Assembly: GCA_030248195.1 (NCBI GenBank)
Contig: JASAND010010818.1
Location: 55,362-119,361 of the forward strand
DNA length: 64,000 bases
Direction of reading: 5' to 3'
Source: Trissonchulus latispiculum
Taxonomy: Eukaryota; Nematoda; Enoplea; Enoplida; Ironidae
Positions 51,101 through 59,000 of this stretch are shown here, one piece after another. The notes below the pieces were generated by a model. The model was not told the origin of the DNA, ran no database searches, and worked only from the letters and a program-made list of their open reading frames with translations. How positions within the stretch are numbered: position 1 is the stretch's first letter; each line of letters begins with the position of its first letter. The translations under genes were made by a program, and so were the position numbers.

Positions 51101-53428
51101 TAATATCAACTTTGATGTATCATTTGTTCGTTAAGGGGGGTCACTGGCCAGAAATCGATCGTCATGGATTTCGCTCATTTTCACACATAATATGCCCCAT
51201 ATGTTCTTTAAAAGAAGACAAAATATTAGTGTTTGAAATCAAACTGTGATAATGTTCAGTTTCAAAGCTGGAAAACTTGAAAATTTCGGTGATGAGCCCT
51301 GCAAGGTCAGCCGGAGACCGAACGCGATCGAGAACAAGGTTGACCGATACACAAAATTCAAGGCTTTACTAAGGTAATAGTTTAGTGCTGAAGCGGCTCA
51401 AGTCTAGCTATCCAGGCGTTCACAATGCATACTTGAGTGATACACTGATCTAACTTTGGAGGACTGCCCTGGATAACTTAACTAATTTTAACTTGCACAC
51501 TGCATTTTAGACCCCTAGTTCTATGAGAAAAAATTGCTCCTCTTTCCATTTTTGGCTACTTTTGGAAAAATATAAAAATTGGCATTTTTCACCTATAAAG
51601 ATCAAGAGTCCCGCCACAGCAGCCATGTGCAATATTGGCGCATTTCTTATGCGGCAGACATGGATATATTAGTCTGCCAAGTTTGGTGGCTTTTTTCCAC
51701 ATTATGCATGAGAAATTAACAAAAGTTTGAAAAACGGTTATTTTTAGCAAATTTTTCTGTTTTTGTGGCGCATTTTTTGAACTTAGGAAAAACAGATGGT
51801 AAAAAATTGGGACTGCTTTCACATGATGTCTTTTTATGCGCAGAGTGCTGTCTATGTATCTATTTGCCATTTCCGTAGCTTTTGTCAATCTTTCAGGAGA
51901 AGTGAAAGCGTACGATAGGTACTGTTTTTGGTCCAAATGGTCCAAAAACGCCTGATTTTCCAAACTTCTGACTATGAAATTTCGCCAAAAATCTATCACA
52001 AGAGTCCATGATTTTCTTCTATACAGTAGAGGGCTCCTCTTCTTGGCATTACGTAACGGTGCTCCGACAATAATAGGCGAATGTTCCCCCGTTCGGGGGG
52101 TCGACCAAATCGACATAGCCTACCCCTCCTCTCCGTTTGGTGGGGGGGATACCCAAACAGAGGTCCCCGTTTGGTGGGGGAATAGCCAACAGATAATCAG
52201 ATTGCAGAAACCGCCTCCGTCTGGGGGTATCTTGCAATGGATTGCGGTTAAAAGAGTCCCCGTTTGGTGGGGAGGGTCGAGAACAGCCAATCAGATTCAG
52301 CCAATCTTAGCCTGACTTGGCAGCCAATCCCAAACGGGGACCCTTTTTGGAAATGAGCTGTAAGTACCGTAATCATTTGCTAGACCCCCCCAAACTGAAG
52401 GGTTGGTTCTGCAAACTGATCGGCTGTGGGCTACCCCCCCCCCCCAAAGGGGGAGCGGGATGTTGTGGTCAGAGCACCGTTACGCAATGCCAAAAAGAGA
52501 AGACTGCACGATAATAGTCAAGAAAGAAGGATGTCATTGCAGCACCTCCGACCCGAAAAATTCGGGCCTGAGGTGGGGATCGAACCCACAATCTTTGGCT
52601 AACTAGGCCTCTAGTGGCCTACTCTTCTTTTTCATAATGGTGCAATTATGCACTCATGCCGTCACTCAACAGAATTGCAACAAAGTAGATAGCTGCACTC
52701 TACTATATGTTTGTAACATGTGTGCAAACCTGTAGCGCTGTATCTTGTTTTAAAATTTTTCTGCCACAAGCTTATTAACCTTACCCTTTCATTTTTCTAT
52801 ATTTAACACATGTCAGGGTCACATTTGAAGGGCTCTGCAGAACTATAGAAGCAATATTACGCAAAACGATCTTGTCTTGTTTGGAGGACCCATGGGGACT
52901 GCAAAATATGAGGAAAATCGGAGATGGTCAAAAATCGGCGGAAAAGTGACCCCTTAATTGCTTCAACTTTACTTATGCTTTTAAATTGTGTTATTTGCAT
53001 GTCTTCGATGACATTGTGTTTTCAGATTTGATCAATACTGCTACGACTACGGAAACGAAACAGGCAAAAGAGAATACTGTATAGACGGATCTCACACAAT
53101 AACAGAAAATGGTGCTGACAATCTAGGAATTCACATTGCCTACGAAGCCTACAGAGCCTTTGTAAAACTTCATGGACCAGAATCCAAATTGCCGGGATGG
53201 GAGAAGTTCACGAATGACCAACTATTTTTCATGAGCTCCGCACAGCCCTATTGCTCTGCATACAACGAAGAAGGCATCCAGATACAATTAATGGACACTC
53301 ACTCGCCCGACAACTACAGGGTTATTGGAATGATGAGAAATCTGCCAGCTTTTGGTGAAGCCTTCAGCTGTAAACTAGGACAATACATGTATCCACTGGC
53401 GAATGAGACATGTACTGTTTGGGCATAA
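21721..53428 (+). CDS. Gene 2: SEA-domain M13 zinc metallopeptidase (neprilysin family)
   Basis: Fifteen in-frame GT-AG exons: 21721-21823, 33560-33634, 35175-35284, 36127-36188, 36726-36889, 39481-39591, 40416-40592, 40865-41094, 41365-41524, 45294-45523, 46375-46591, 46798-47097, 47488-47689, 50988-51095 and 53026-53428 (2652 nt, 883 aa). A type II anchor (about 5-28) and Thr-rich linker precede a SEA-like domain (60-171) and a Ser/Thr linker (172-216). The full M13 domain (217-883) opens with DPCDDFYQFACGQW (234-247). Catalytic residues: substrate-binding NAFY (668-671), HEIGH (709-713: zinc His709 and His713, base Glu710), ENGAD (zinc Glu777, Asp781), DTHSP (His842) and Arg848. It ends CTVW-A. 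Spacings match human neprilysin (N542 to H583, E646 to H711 to R717). It should be an ectoenzyme cleaving extracellular peptides. The SEA/mucin stalk on an M13 enzyme is unusual. Confidence 0.88.
23801..23832. repeat. Shared hairpin motif, copy A
   Basis: GACCTGAATCAAATGGGTTA occurs here and at 32158-32177. Here it forms an 18-nt hairpin (AATGGGTT-AA-AACCCATT). The repeat suggests two parts of one element or element family about 8.3 kb apart. Confidence 0.55.
25618..25689. repeat. 24-bp tandem repeat, three units
   Basis: Three units of consensus (A/G)CAAAACATTCACACTTCAG plus five variable bases. Scattered single ACATTCACA motifs lie upstream to about 25020. Confidence 0.75.
25912..25938. 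repeat. Hairpin, 12-bp perfect arms
   Basis: AGTAATAATTGC, loop TAA, then the complement. The same GCAATTATTACTCAC string occurs in direct form at about 23870. Confidence 0.7.
26020..27026. mobile_element. TTAA-flanked inverted-repeat element, GGTGCTGGTA ends
   Basis: The ends GGTGCTGGTA and TACCAGCACC (outer 10 bp perfect, about 16/20 over 20) are flanked by TTAA at 26016-26019 and 27027-27030. TTAA is the piggyBac target. The 1007-bp interior has no transposase, so it would be a non-autonomous (MITE-type) copy. Confidence 0.7.
27380..27800. repeat. Array of GGCC-AAA-GGCC mini-hairpins
   Basis: At least ten variants of GGCC(C)AAAGGCC or GGCCNTAAAGGCC occur in 420 bp, often spaced by AAAAATNGCATAAAA-type filler. 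It looks like a degenerate tandem repeat of about 30-45 bp. Confidence 0.55.
27901..28007. repeat. Two adjacent strong hairpins
   Basis: Arms 27901-27911 and 27918-27928 (CTTTTCTGGCC, 6-nt loop), then arms 27952-27964 and 27995-28007 (AGTGCGTATTACT, 30-nt loop that itself holds CCACA-CC-TGTGG). All arms are perfect. Confidence 0.8.
28162..28197. promoter_or_regulatory. Perfect 36-bp palindrome forming a six-unit heat-shock element
   Basis: The sequence equals its own reverse complement. From 28166 to 28193 it reads TTC-TA-GAA-AG-TTC-TA-GAA-CT-TTC-TA-GAA: six alternating 5-bp units, the ideal binding array for trimeric heat-shock factor. It lies in gene 2 intron 1 within hairpin-rich repeat DNA, so it may be carried by a transposon. 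Activity is inferred from the motif. Confidence 0.65.
28588..28727. repeat. Further strong hairpins of the same region
   Basis: Arms 28588-28599 and 28623-28634 (GAACTTTTGTTG), and arms 28701-28711 and 28717-28727 (GTCTGGGAGGT, 5-nt loop). All are perfect. Confidence 0.75.
29411..29440. repeat. (ATT)n microsatellite
   Basis: Eight or nine consecutive ATT units. Confidence 0.85.
29800..29870 (-). mobile_element. tRNA-derived SINE fragment, copy 1
   Basis: On the minus strand a T-arm-like hairpin with a good B box (GGGGGTTCGAACCCC) is followed by GGCCCAAATTTTTCGGGA. The same arrangement occurs at 52535-52600. A B box plus a conserved non-tRNA tail in two places indicates a SINE rather than a tRNA gene. 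No convincing A box or cloverleaf was found. Confidence 0.5.
32158..32210. repeat. Shared hairpin motif, copy B, with second hairpin
   Basis: It repeats GACCTGAATCAAATGGGTTA of 23801. A perfect hairpin follows directly, with 13-bp arms at 32182-32194 and 32198-32210 (GTTAGGATCTTTC) and loop AGA. Confidence 0.65.
33701..35052. mobile_element. Long foldback element with about 600-bp arms, TA-flanked
   Basis: Almost the whole 1.35 kb is one inverted repeat around a centre near 34390. The ends read TA-AAGTCTGACCAAAAA and TTTTTTGGTCAGACTT-TA. Inner matches include AGGGAGCGAAATTGTTTTG, CAATGCGAATCCAGCAAAAG and AACTTTATATCGTTGGATTC. The TA duplication suggests Tc1/mariner-type mobilisation. No protein. 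It lies in gene 2 intron 2. Confidence 0.75.
35391..35981. mobile_element. Inverted-repeat element with about 50-bp ends
   Basis: The left end AAGAGTATGACAG with inner CAGCTTGACACATCCTCTG is matched in reverse complement at 35925-35981, with a small insertion in one arm. The interior (591 bp in all) is non-coding. It lies in gene 2 intron 3. Confidence 0.7.
36440..36660. other. GC-rich repeat-like patch in gene 2 intron 4
   Basis: G-run and C-run rich (TTGGGGGGTTTGGGGGGTTT, then CCCCTCCCCCCCCC) with inverted ATCCGG motifs. It is open in several frames only because it lacks AT. Probably a transposon relic. Confidence 0.4.
37286..37877. mobile_element. Inverted-repeat element, AAAACTGAGGAGCG ends
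   Basis: AAAACTGAGGAGCGACTAAA at 37286 is matched by its complement ending at 37877 (one mismatch near position 15). It is 592 bp, non-coding, in gene 2 intron 5, directly beside the next element. Confidence 0.65.
37889..39284. mobile_element. TTAA-flanked inverted-repeat element with G-run ends
   Basis: TTAA at 37885-37888 is followed by nine G and CTACGAA. The mirror image TTCGTAG, a run of 11-12 C and TTAA (39285-39288) closes it. The flanks are themselves inverted copies (CAGTTTTGC and GCAAAACTG), so the insertion may lie in the centre of an older palindrome. 1396 bp, no transposase. Confidence 0.65.
41669..41785. repeat. Diverged fragment of the 18.6-kb foldback family
   Basis: Shares GAAATCTCGG, TTTGAACTAAA, CTGATTGG, CAAAATTA and TGTATAAG in the same order as 18660-18780. 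In gene 2 intron 9. Confidence 0.55.
42003..42886. mobile_element. Foldback element FB2 (GCCGATTGCACCAAAT ends)
   Basis: Perfect 16-bp terminal inverted repeats lie at 42003-42018 and 42871-42886. A second inward motif sits about 80 bp inside each end (CCGTTGCACCAAAC, TTTGGTGCAATGG). The arms are filled with AATAGGAATAAGAATA-type repeats where FB1 has GTTAAC repeats. The unique middle (about 42310-42650) is non-coding. FB1 and FB2 also share CCAATCA-centred blocks at the same relative place. Confidence 0.75.
43465..43707. mobile_element. FB3, partial copy of FB2
   Basis: About 240 bp nearly identical to the right end of FB2 (42655-42886), from CCTGCTCTTG to TTTGGTGCCATCGGC. It carries an expanded TCTTAT run. 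Only 600 bp separate it from FB2, so it may be a local duplication. Confidence 0.75.
44110..44210. repeat. (TA)n microsatellite
   Basis: About 80 bp of nearly pure alternating AT, directly left of the next foldback element. Confidence 0.9.
44216..44930. mobile_element. Foldback element with CCCCGTTTGGTGGGG arrays, copy 1
   Basis: The perfect 17-bp ends AAGAGTGCATAATTGCA and complement (44216-44232, 44914-44930) enclose long inverted arms (for example GCTCCGACCACAATACGCGA near 44300 and its complement near 44840). Inside, about four units of CCCCGTTTGGTGGGG in the left half face about eight reverse-complement units in the right half. No transposase. It lies in gene 2 intron 9. Confidence 0.75.
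45058..45141. repeat. (TA)n microsatellite
   Basis: Alternating AT with one GTGTT interruption. Confidence 0.9.
45922..46244. mobile_element. hAT-like element, GGGTCTCTTGCGC family, copy 2
   Basis: Same ends as copy 1 (19614-20199) with a perfect 8-bp duplication ATAAATAT at 45914-45921 and 46245-46252. It is 323 bp and keeps the right half of copy 1 with most of the left arm lost. In gene 2 intron 10. Confidence 0.85.
48258..48299. promoter_or_regulatory. Partial heat-shock-element-like cluster
   Basis: TTC-TA-GAA-AG-TTC (three units, 48258-48270) is followed after about 16 bp by TTC-TG-GAA. In gene 2 intron 13. Weaker than the array at 28162. Confidence 0.35.
48425..50283. mobile_element. 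Non-autonomous hAT element with GGATC arrays
   Basis: The ends TAGTGATGTGGATCGGATCGG (left) and its complement (right) are flanked by a perfect 8-bp duplication ATATGCTT at 48417-48424 and 50284-50291. Within 120 bp of each end are arrays of the pentamer GGATC in opposite orientation (48436-48560, 50155-50275). The 1859-bp interior codes for nothing recognisable. It lies in gene 2 intron 13, between the HEIGH exon and the next. Confidence 0.85.
52000..52657. mobile_element. Foldback element with CCCCGTTTGGTGGGG arrays, copy 2
   Basis: Matches copy 1 (44216-44930) at both ends (AGAGGGCTCCTCTTCTTGGCA left; GAGCACCGTTACGCAATGC and TGCAATTATGCACT right) and in its array units. The right arm is broken by a SINE fragment (52535-52600). 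Confidence 0.75.
52535..52600 (-). mobile_element. tRNA-derived SINE fragment, copy 2
   Basis: Minus-strand T-arm-like GTGGGTTCGATCCCCAC plus tail GGCCCGAATTTTTCGGGT, matching copy 1 at 29800-29870. Confidence 0.5.
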
Positions 53429-53787
53429 CTTGTAACAAAATTGGCTAGCTCTATCTATATGCAAAAGTAGAATGAATTGAAGAATTCAAGTTAGCTAAGT
53501 TAGTTAGCATTAGCACGCAAAGTCTTAGCAGTTCTTTGTGAAATTGTTAGGTACGAGTTTTATCCGTAGATGTGGGTAGACACAGCCGAAAAGCCGACAG
53601 TTTCGGGCATCAGGGACCTACGTTGGAACTTTGATATGCTGAATTTTCCAAAAGACCGTATAAAATTGGATTTTCAGAATAAATTTACGGTAAAGGTTTA
53701 TAAAGTTTTTGAATTGCATTTACTCTTTGTAACTTTCAGGCCAATGGCTCTATACTATTTGCAATAGCTGTTCCAACTTTGGTTAAG

Positions 53788-53793
53788 AATAAA
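53788..53793 (+). terminator. Polyadenylation signal of gene 2
   Basis: AATAAA 360 bp after the stop codon. Another AATAAA lies nearer at 53678-53683, so either could be used. Confidence 0.5.
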
Positions 53794-55052
53794 GTAGTTT
53801 ATAGAGTAAACAGGAAAATTTGCGGAAGGCAAACACTTGATACCTTAGTTTTGTTCTATTTTTTAACCTCCATGCTGGACATAACCGGAACCTCTGTTCT
53901 GTAAGGCACCCTTGGCGGGAACCATGGCAGACCAAAAGTCATATTTGCCCATTTTCACCGGGAAAAACTTATTTAGGGGGTTTTCGATGTTGAGAATTTA
54001 ATGCTAATTCCCTCCTAATCTAGGCTAATTCCATATTCATCAATGTTTGTGTCTTACGTATATACGTTTCATTCTATATTTATCAATAATTTCCATTTTA
54101 TCCATATATCCATGTTCCGTTGTTTCCATGATTCCTACTTATTGTCTTGTCTGAATTTAAGTACGTAGACTTCAAAAATTGCACTAGATTTTAGCCCTTG
54201 CCTACGAATAATACTATACCTTATAATTAATTTAGCTACTTAAAATTATAATTGTGGCCACGCTGTTGAATTTGTATGTGCAGAATAGTTCTATTAGGGG
54301 GAACTTGACCACGTCGAATTCAAAATGATGTTAGATTTTGACCGTGACGTAGGGATAATGCAGTACACACTAATTTCAGATGATTATTAAAGCCTCAGCT
54401 TTTGCTTTCCTGTTGACTATTTGGCTATAAAAACGTTCCACTAGGGATAATTGCACGTAAAATTTTTAAATGATCCTAGATTTTAGCTGTTAGGTAGAGG
54501 CAATACCACATAATTTCCATAGTTACTCATGGCTTTACTTTCTTACGTTGGCAGGAGTTTTCGGAGTCGTAGAATCAGAATATGGAAAGCTTTTCTTTTC
54601 TTCTAGCTGAAATAAAAAGATAGGCAACAAATGTCATACAAACTACGACAATTTAGCAAAACATTCATTTGTTAGTGACATTTATTTGTCACATTGTCTG
54701 TCCCTTGACAGACATGATATTTTGATTCTTTAATCTTAGACAAGTTGTAGACAAGTTTACACTTTCCAATTTTGGTTTTCTAATTTTGGTGACGTCGACT
54801 GTCGACAGTTTTTCAAGAATTCTTGTTTTCTTGCACGTCTTTTTGTCTGGGACTAAGTTTTTGAATTTTATGCGCGTGGCTCCCCCTGTTTTTACTAATG
54901 ATGTTTTTACCGAAAATGGACTCGAACGTCTAGCCTAAAGGTAAGAAACGTTTAGTAACGGATTTTAGTTTAGTTTGAATTATTAGCTGTAATTTCCACT
55001 TTGTATTTTGCCTTATTTTGCAATTTTAGAGAATATTACAAACAGTTTTATC
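53794..55052. other. Spacer after gene 2
   Basis: AT-rich, no gene or repeat recognised. Confidence 0.45.
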
Positions 55053-55056
55053 TTAA

Positions 55057-56026
55057 GGTCGCACTTCCCTTACATTCAGTCCACTTTGGAAAGCTATGAC
55101 TTACTCAATATTGAGAGCTATGAATTGAGGGACATATCAAAATATAGCTCTACATCGTCTGCGTCGTTTGGTATCATTGAAACGTGTCTACCTAGTTTGG
55201 ATTTTTCGCAAACTTACCAAACGCGGCCACAATTTTTGACAAAAAAATTTTAAGCAACAAGAGAATGGCCGTATCCAATGTGTTTATGAGATAATTTGCC
55301 AGGGACGGTTTTTGATTTTGTCAAAATATCATTTCAGTATGCAGAAACTGAGCATTTTCTGAAAATTTGGCATTTTGGCCAACTTTGAAAAATCATTGCT
55401 CTTGATTGGAGGTTGATAAAGAGAAAAACAAAAAACCGCCCCGGGCAAATTGTCCAAATATACTGTGTGCAAAATATCTTTTAGATCCACCCATTGGTTG
55501 TGGAGCAATCTTTGGTCAAAAAATTTTGGCCGCAATTTGACGAAATCAGTTATTCGACCAGAATTGCAGACTCATTCAGTGTACAGGGTTCTAATTAACC
55601 TAATTTGTGCCCCTTTCGAAGCTCTTTCATTTGAGTATAAACTTGTCTACGCTTGTAGTGTACACTGGCTCCAATTCGACAAAACCTGTTTTCAGCAAGA
55701 TCGTGTCAAAAATAACCAATTTTCGAGCAAAAATTGATCAAAAATTCACTGCTCAAAAACGATAAGAGCTAGAGACTTATGGCTAGAAGCAAAGTTGTAG
55801 AGCACATAACAAGCTTTAAAATGATTATAGTAGCTGGGTATAATTTTCTATATATAGTTCTAGAACTTCAAATTACTGTTTCTCACAGTACATGAATGTT
55901 ATGAAGCTGGCGTTTTTGCAGGACGTTTATTATCTAGGACGTTTATGTATTTTCTAAATATTTGAATGAAATCGGGCAATAATTGCACTTTCTGCAACTA
56001 TATCTGCACGTAAGGGGAGCACGACC
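55057..56026. mobile_element. TTAA-flanked inverted-repeat element, GGTCGCACTTCCC ends
   Basis: TTAA at 55053-55056 and 56027-56030 flank inverted ends GGTCGCACTTCCCTTAC and GTAAGGGGAGCACGACC (15/17). It is 970 bp and has no transposase; its short open frames are chance. Confidence 0.75.
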
Positions 56027-56576
56027 TTAAGTTTTATTCTGTAAAATCAAGGCGCAATTTTGCGCTTGGGAATTGCAACATTCAATTTTGCATTTTACAC
56101 GGGTCTGGTCGGTCGTTTTAAACCGCCAGACCCAAACATTTACTGCAATTCTGTGCGTTTTGCACATATGTTTTCTAATTTCAGACTATCCTGCTTTTAC
56201 CAGGGTTTCTCTTATGGGTGGGGTTGAGCAATGCTTGACTTGGGGTGGGGCAATAGTCCTCCGAGCGTGAATTCCTGGGGAGGGGGACTAAAAATATGCT
56301 AAAACAGCACCATTTTCTAGTAAAGACTTTAAAAACTGAGTATTATCGTAAAAATAGGCAGATTTAATAATCAAAAAGATAACAATTCAGTAAATATCGC
56401 CGGCAATGCCTGAAATTTCTTGAAAGTTTCACCTTCTTCCAAATTATTCAGAACAAGACCAAAAGGGAGCTTGGGGTCATTTTGGAGGTCGCCTGCCCCC
56501 CCCCTCTCCAGAACAAGCACAGCTGCCATAAAAACATACTGGTAAAGTGACACTCAGTGTCACTATAAAAACTATG

Positions 56577-56735
56577 TGCTTTAATGTTGGCGGGTTCTAA
56601 TCCCCAACTAAAAAATTAACGGGTATGAGTGGGACTTAGTCTCACCCTAAAAATTGGAACCGTTAATGTTGGCGGGTTCTAATCCCCCACTAAATATACC
56701 GCTACGAGTAGGACTCGATCTCTCTATAAAAATGT
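56577..56735. repeat. Two 82-bp tandem units with T-arm-like hairpin
   Basis: GTTAATGTTGGCGGGTTCTA occurs at period 82, each unit ending with a CTATAAAAA-like or CCTAAAAAT stretch. GTTGG-CGGGTTCTAATCCCC-AAC resembles a tRNA T-arm (GGTTCTAATCC against GGTTCGAATCC). Confidence 0.55.
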
Positions 56736-56773
56736 TGTTTAGTATGTATTATTGATGTGTGTGATTGTTTTAG

Positions 56774-57095
56774 ATGAATAACGGTGCAAATCCCCAGGAA
56801 AGGCCCCAACAGGTGGCGACTGACCTCCGTCGCATGGCGGTCGAAGTGGGAGATGTTTTCTCTCCCACTTCGAACAGTGGACCTACGAAACCCGGGGTCA
56901 ACTGGCCACCCTGATGGAGGCAATGGAAACCAGTGCCAGGCTCTTGGAACCCATCAGGGTGGCAGCTGCTGTGGCGGAGGACCCTCGGGACCACGATGAA
57001 GACGGGGTCCTGAGGGTGAGGACTCTCGGGACCCTAAGGATGCCGGGGATGGGGGTATGGTGGTGGCGACGACTGATCCAATGGATCATGATGCG
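56774..57095 (+). pseudogene. Exon-like coding fragment of unknown origin
   Basis: A stretch between a good acceptor (TTGTTTTAG) and a perfect donor (GGGTAAGT) is far GC-richer than its surroundings. One frame starts MNNGANPQERPQQVATDLRR. After a frameshift near 56870 another continues with EQWTYETRGQLATLMEAMET and ARLLEPIRVAAAVAEDP. A hairpin with 13-bp arms (TCGAAGTGGGAGA) sits at the shift. It could be a gag-like fragment of a retroelement or a decayed host exon. Not recognised. Confidence 0.3.
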
Positions 57096-57139
57096 GGTAA
57101 GTACACACAAATATTTTGAATTTTTGTAGTCTTTCATTA

Positions 57140-58345
57140 ATGTGGGAAGGAGGGTGAAAAATTTAGTTTAACCATAGGAAACGTTCTGTCTAGTTCGAAG
57201 AGCTTTCTCAATAGTGTCGATATGGTTTAGCAAGGGAGTCAAGCTAAATGCATTGATTTAATCGTGCCATTGACCTGTAATTCCCATCGTATGCTATAAG
57301 TTAGGCTTAAGCCACTTCGGATAGGAGTTTATTTAACCTGAAATTTGATCAGGGCCGCCCGGGCCGGAAACGTCGGCCGCTGATCTCAGCTCTACTAGAG
57401 GGTGTGGTAGCAAAGTTACGTTTGTAAATGTTAAGGGTTTGCCTCTGTTCCTTCCCAGGTAGCGGTAAACTAATAAACTACTAATTATTTCATAGAACAA
57501 GAATGCATATCAAGTGTTAGTTTACTATACTTAATTGAATGTACATTCGCAGCAGCGGTTTTTAATTCAGTACATTGTGAGCAAATGGTAATAACTTTAG
57601 AAACGAAATTTTACCAAATGTCAATATTTTTCAGAACAGGTGAAACAATATTAGTCAGCAGCCACCACTAAAACCGTAGATTGCAACTGAATGTTGATAA
57701 CAGAATTGTTTCTACGGCAGCGCGGGACGCCTCATCCATTCAGGTACTTTAGACATAGGAATTTTAGTGCTTAATTCAAATGACTGATGGAGTACAGGCA
57801 CCTACACTGACTGCCATTAAGGTCACATATTTCTAATTTGTATTTAACATCACGTTGAGCAAGAGTCGATAATTCTATTGCCAAAGAAATGTAAGCGGCT
57901 AGGATAACTTTTATAATTGTATAATGGTCTCTGTCCACAGACAAATGTTCACCCATTCAGCCAACACCCAGTCATATGATATAGCGAAAATTATATCCCC
58001 AAATTGAAAGTAGACGAAGGCAAGCTATTGAGGTAATCTGTAAACCAACGACCAACAGCTAACGGCAAACTGGCTGAGATTTTGCTGGCCAAATGGCAAC
58101 ACAGACCCACACATCACGTTTTAATATAAATGACTCATTGTTAAGTGCACAAACGCACTAGTAAATTGCAGCTAAGCACAGTTGGAAAAGGGATAAACAG
58201 CAGCTGTTGGCATACGGCTAGCCAACAGCCAACACCAACTAACGGCCAACGTAAGACGTCCGCTTGGCTGACCAAGCTCAAATTCCGGCCAAGCCAGCGA
58301 TAGCCAAGCCAAACTGGCTAATTGAAGAGAGTTGCGTCTGGTACA
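57140..58345. other. Spacer upstream of gene 3
   Basis: Non-coding. Positions 58030-58330 are dense in GGCCAA, AGCCAAC and TTGGCT words in both orientations and look like a decayed inverted repeat. Confidence 0.4.
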
Positions 58346-58349
58346 ATCA

Positions 58350-58485
58350 CCCCACTAAAAATGGCGGAGAACATGCCCGTATTTTGGTTGGAAAAACAAT
58401 ACGCTATTATGACAACAGAAGACGGAATGTGGCATGGTGGCTTGCTCTTCTTAATATAATAATACAACTTTTAGTCTTGCATCAA
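58350..58485. repeat. Third, half copy of the CCCCGTTTGGTGGGG foldback family
   Basis: Aligns with the right end of copy 1 (44815-44930): GAACATNCCCGTATTTTGGT, AATACGCTAT, GGTGGCTTGCTCTTCTTAAT and a diverged terminal repeat. The open frame across it is transposon-derived. Confidence 0.55.
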
Positions 58486-59000
58486 GTTTTATCATACGTC
58501 CAATATCATCAATACGTTTATAACTGCATTATTTTAAATATTACAAATTTATAATCCCCATGTCGTTGATATATAGTCGCCATGGTTTCTACGCCACAAA
58601 CAATGAAATTTACCACATTGTTTCTGAAATAAATAAACACTATTATTGGGCTGCCGCGGTACAGTACACAAATAATATTGAGCCAACATCTGCTTGAAAA
58701 CTGTGATCTGAAACAAAAATTACGAAAATACCCTTTTTACCCAACTTTTAGCTAAGTGGAGGCTGCTGCCAAACATCATATATACCTGCGATGCGATTTT
58801 TTCACTTTCGCTTCAAACATATTCCGCATTACGGCCGATCGGTATTGTAAAGCGTAAGATTGTATCAGCAATGATTTGCTTTCCAATAAACTGGATTTCC
58901 AACACCAAACATATTAGTACAACTGCCCGTGGACCTCAAAATATTTAGATGAAAACATACTGTAACTTATCCTACATTCAAGCACATGTTCCTTTTTCAG

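Larger units (their letters stand above)
51135..52953. mobile_element. TTAA-flanked element, GGGGGGTCAC ends, with nested insert
   Basis: TTAA (51131-51134) plus GGGGGGTCAC on the left and GTGACCCC plus TTAA (52954-52957) on the right. The left 80 bp are related to the sequence before the TTAA at 7750. A foldback element is nested at 52000-52657. No transposase. It fills most of gene 2 intron 14. Confidence 0.65.

Noticed and set aside
58264..58554. 96-codon open frame with hydrophobic end
   Set aside because: It overlaps a half copy of the foldback family (58350-58485), and the similarity is at DNA level in a non-coding element.
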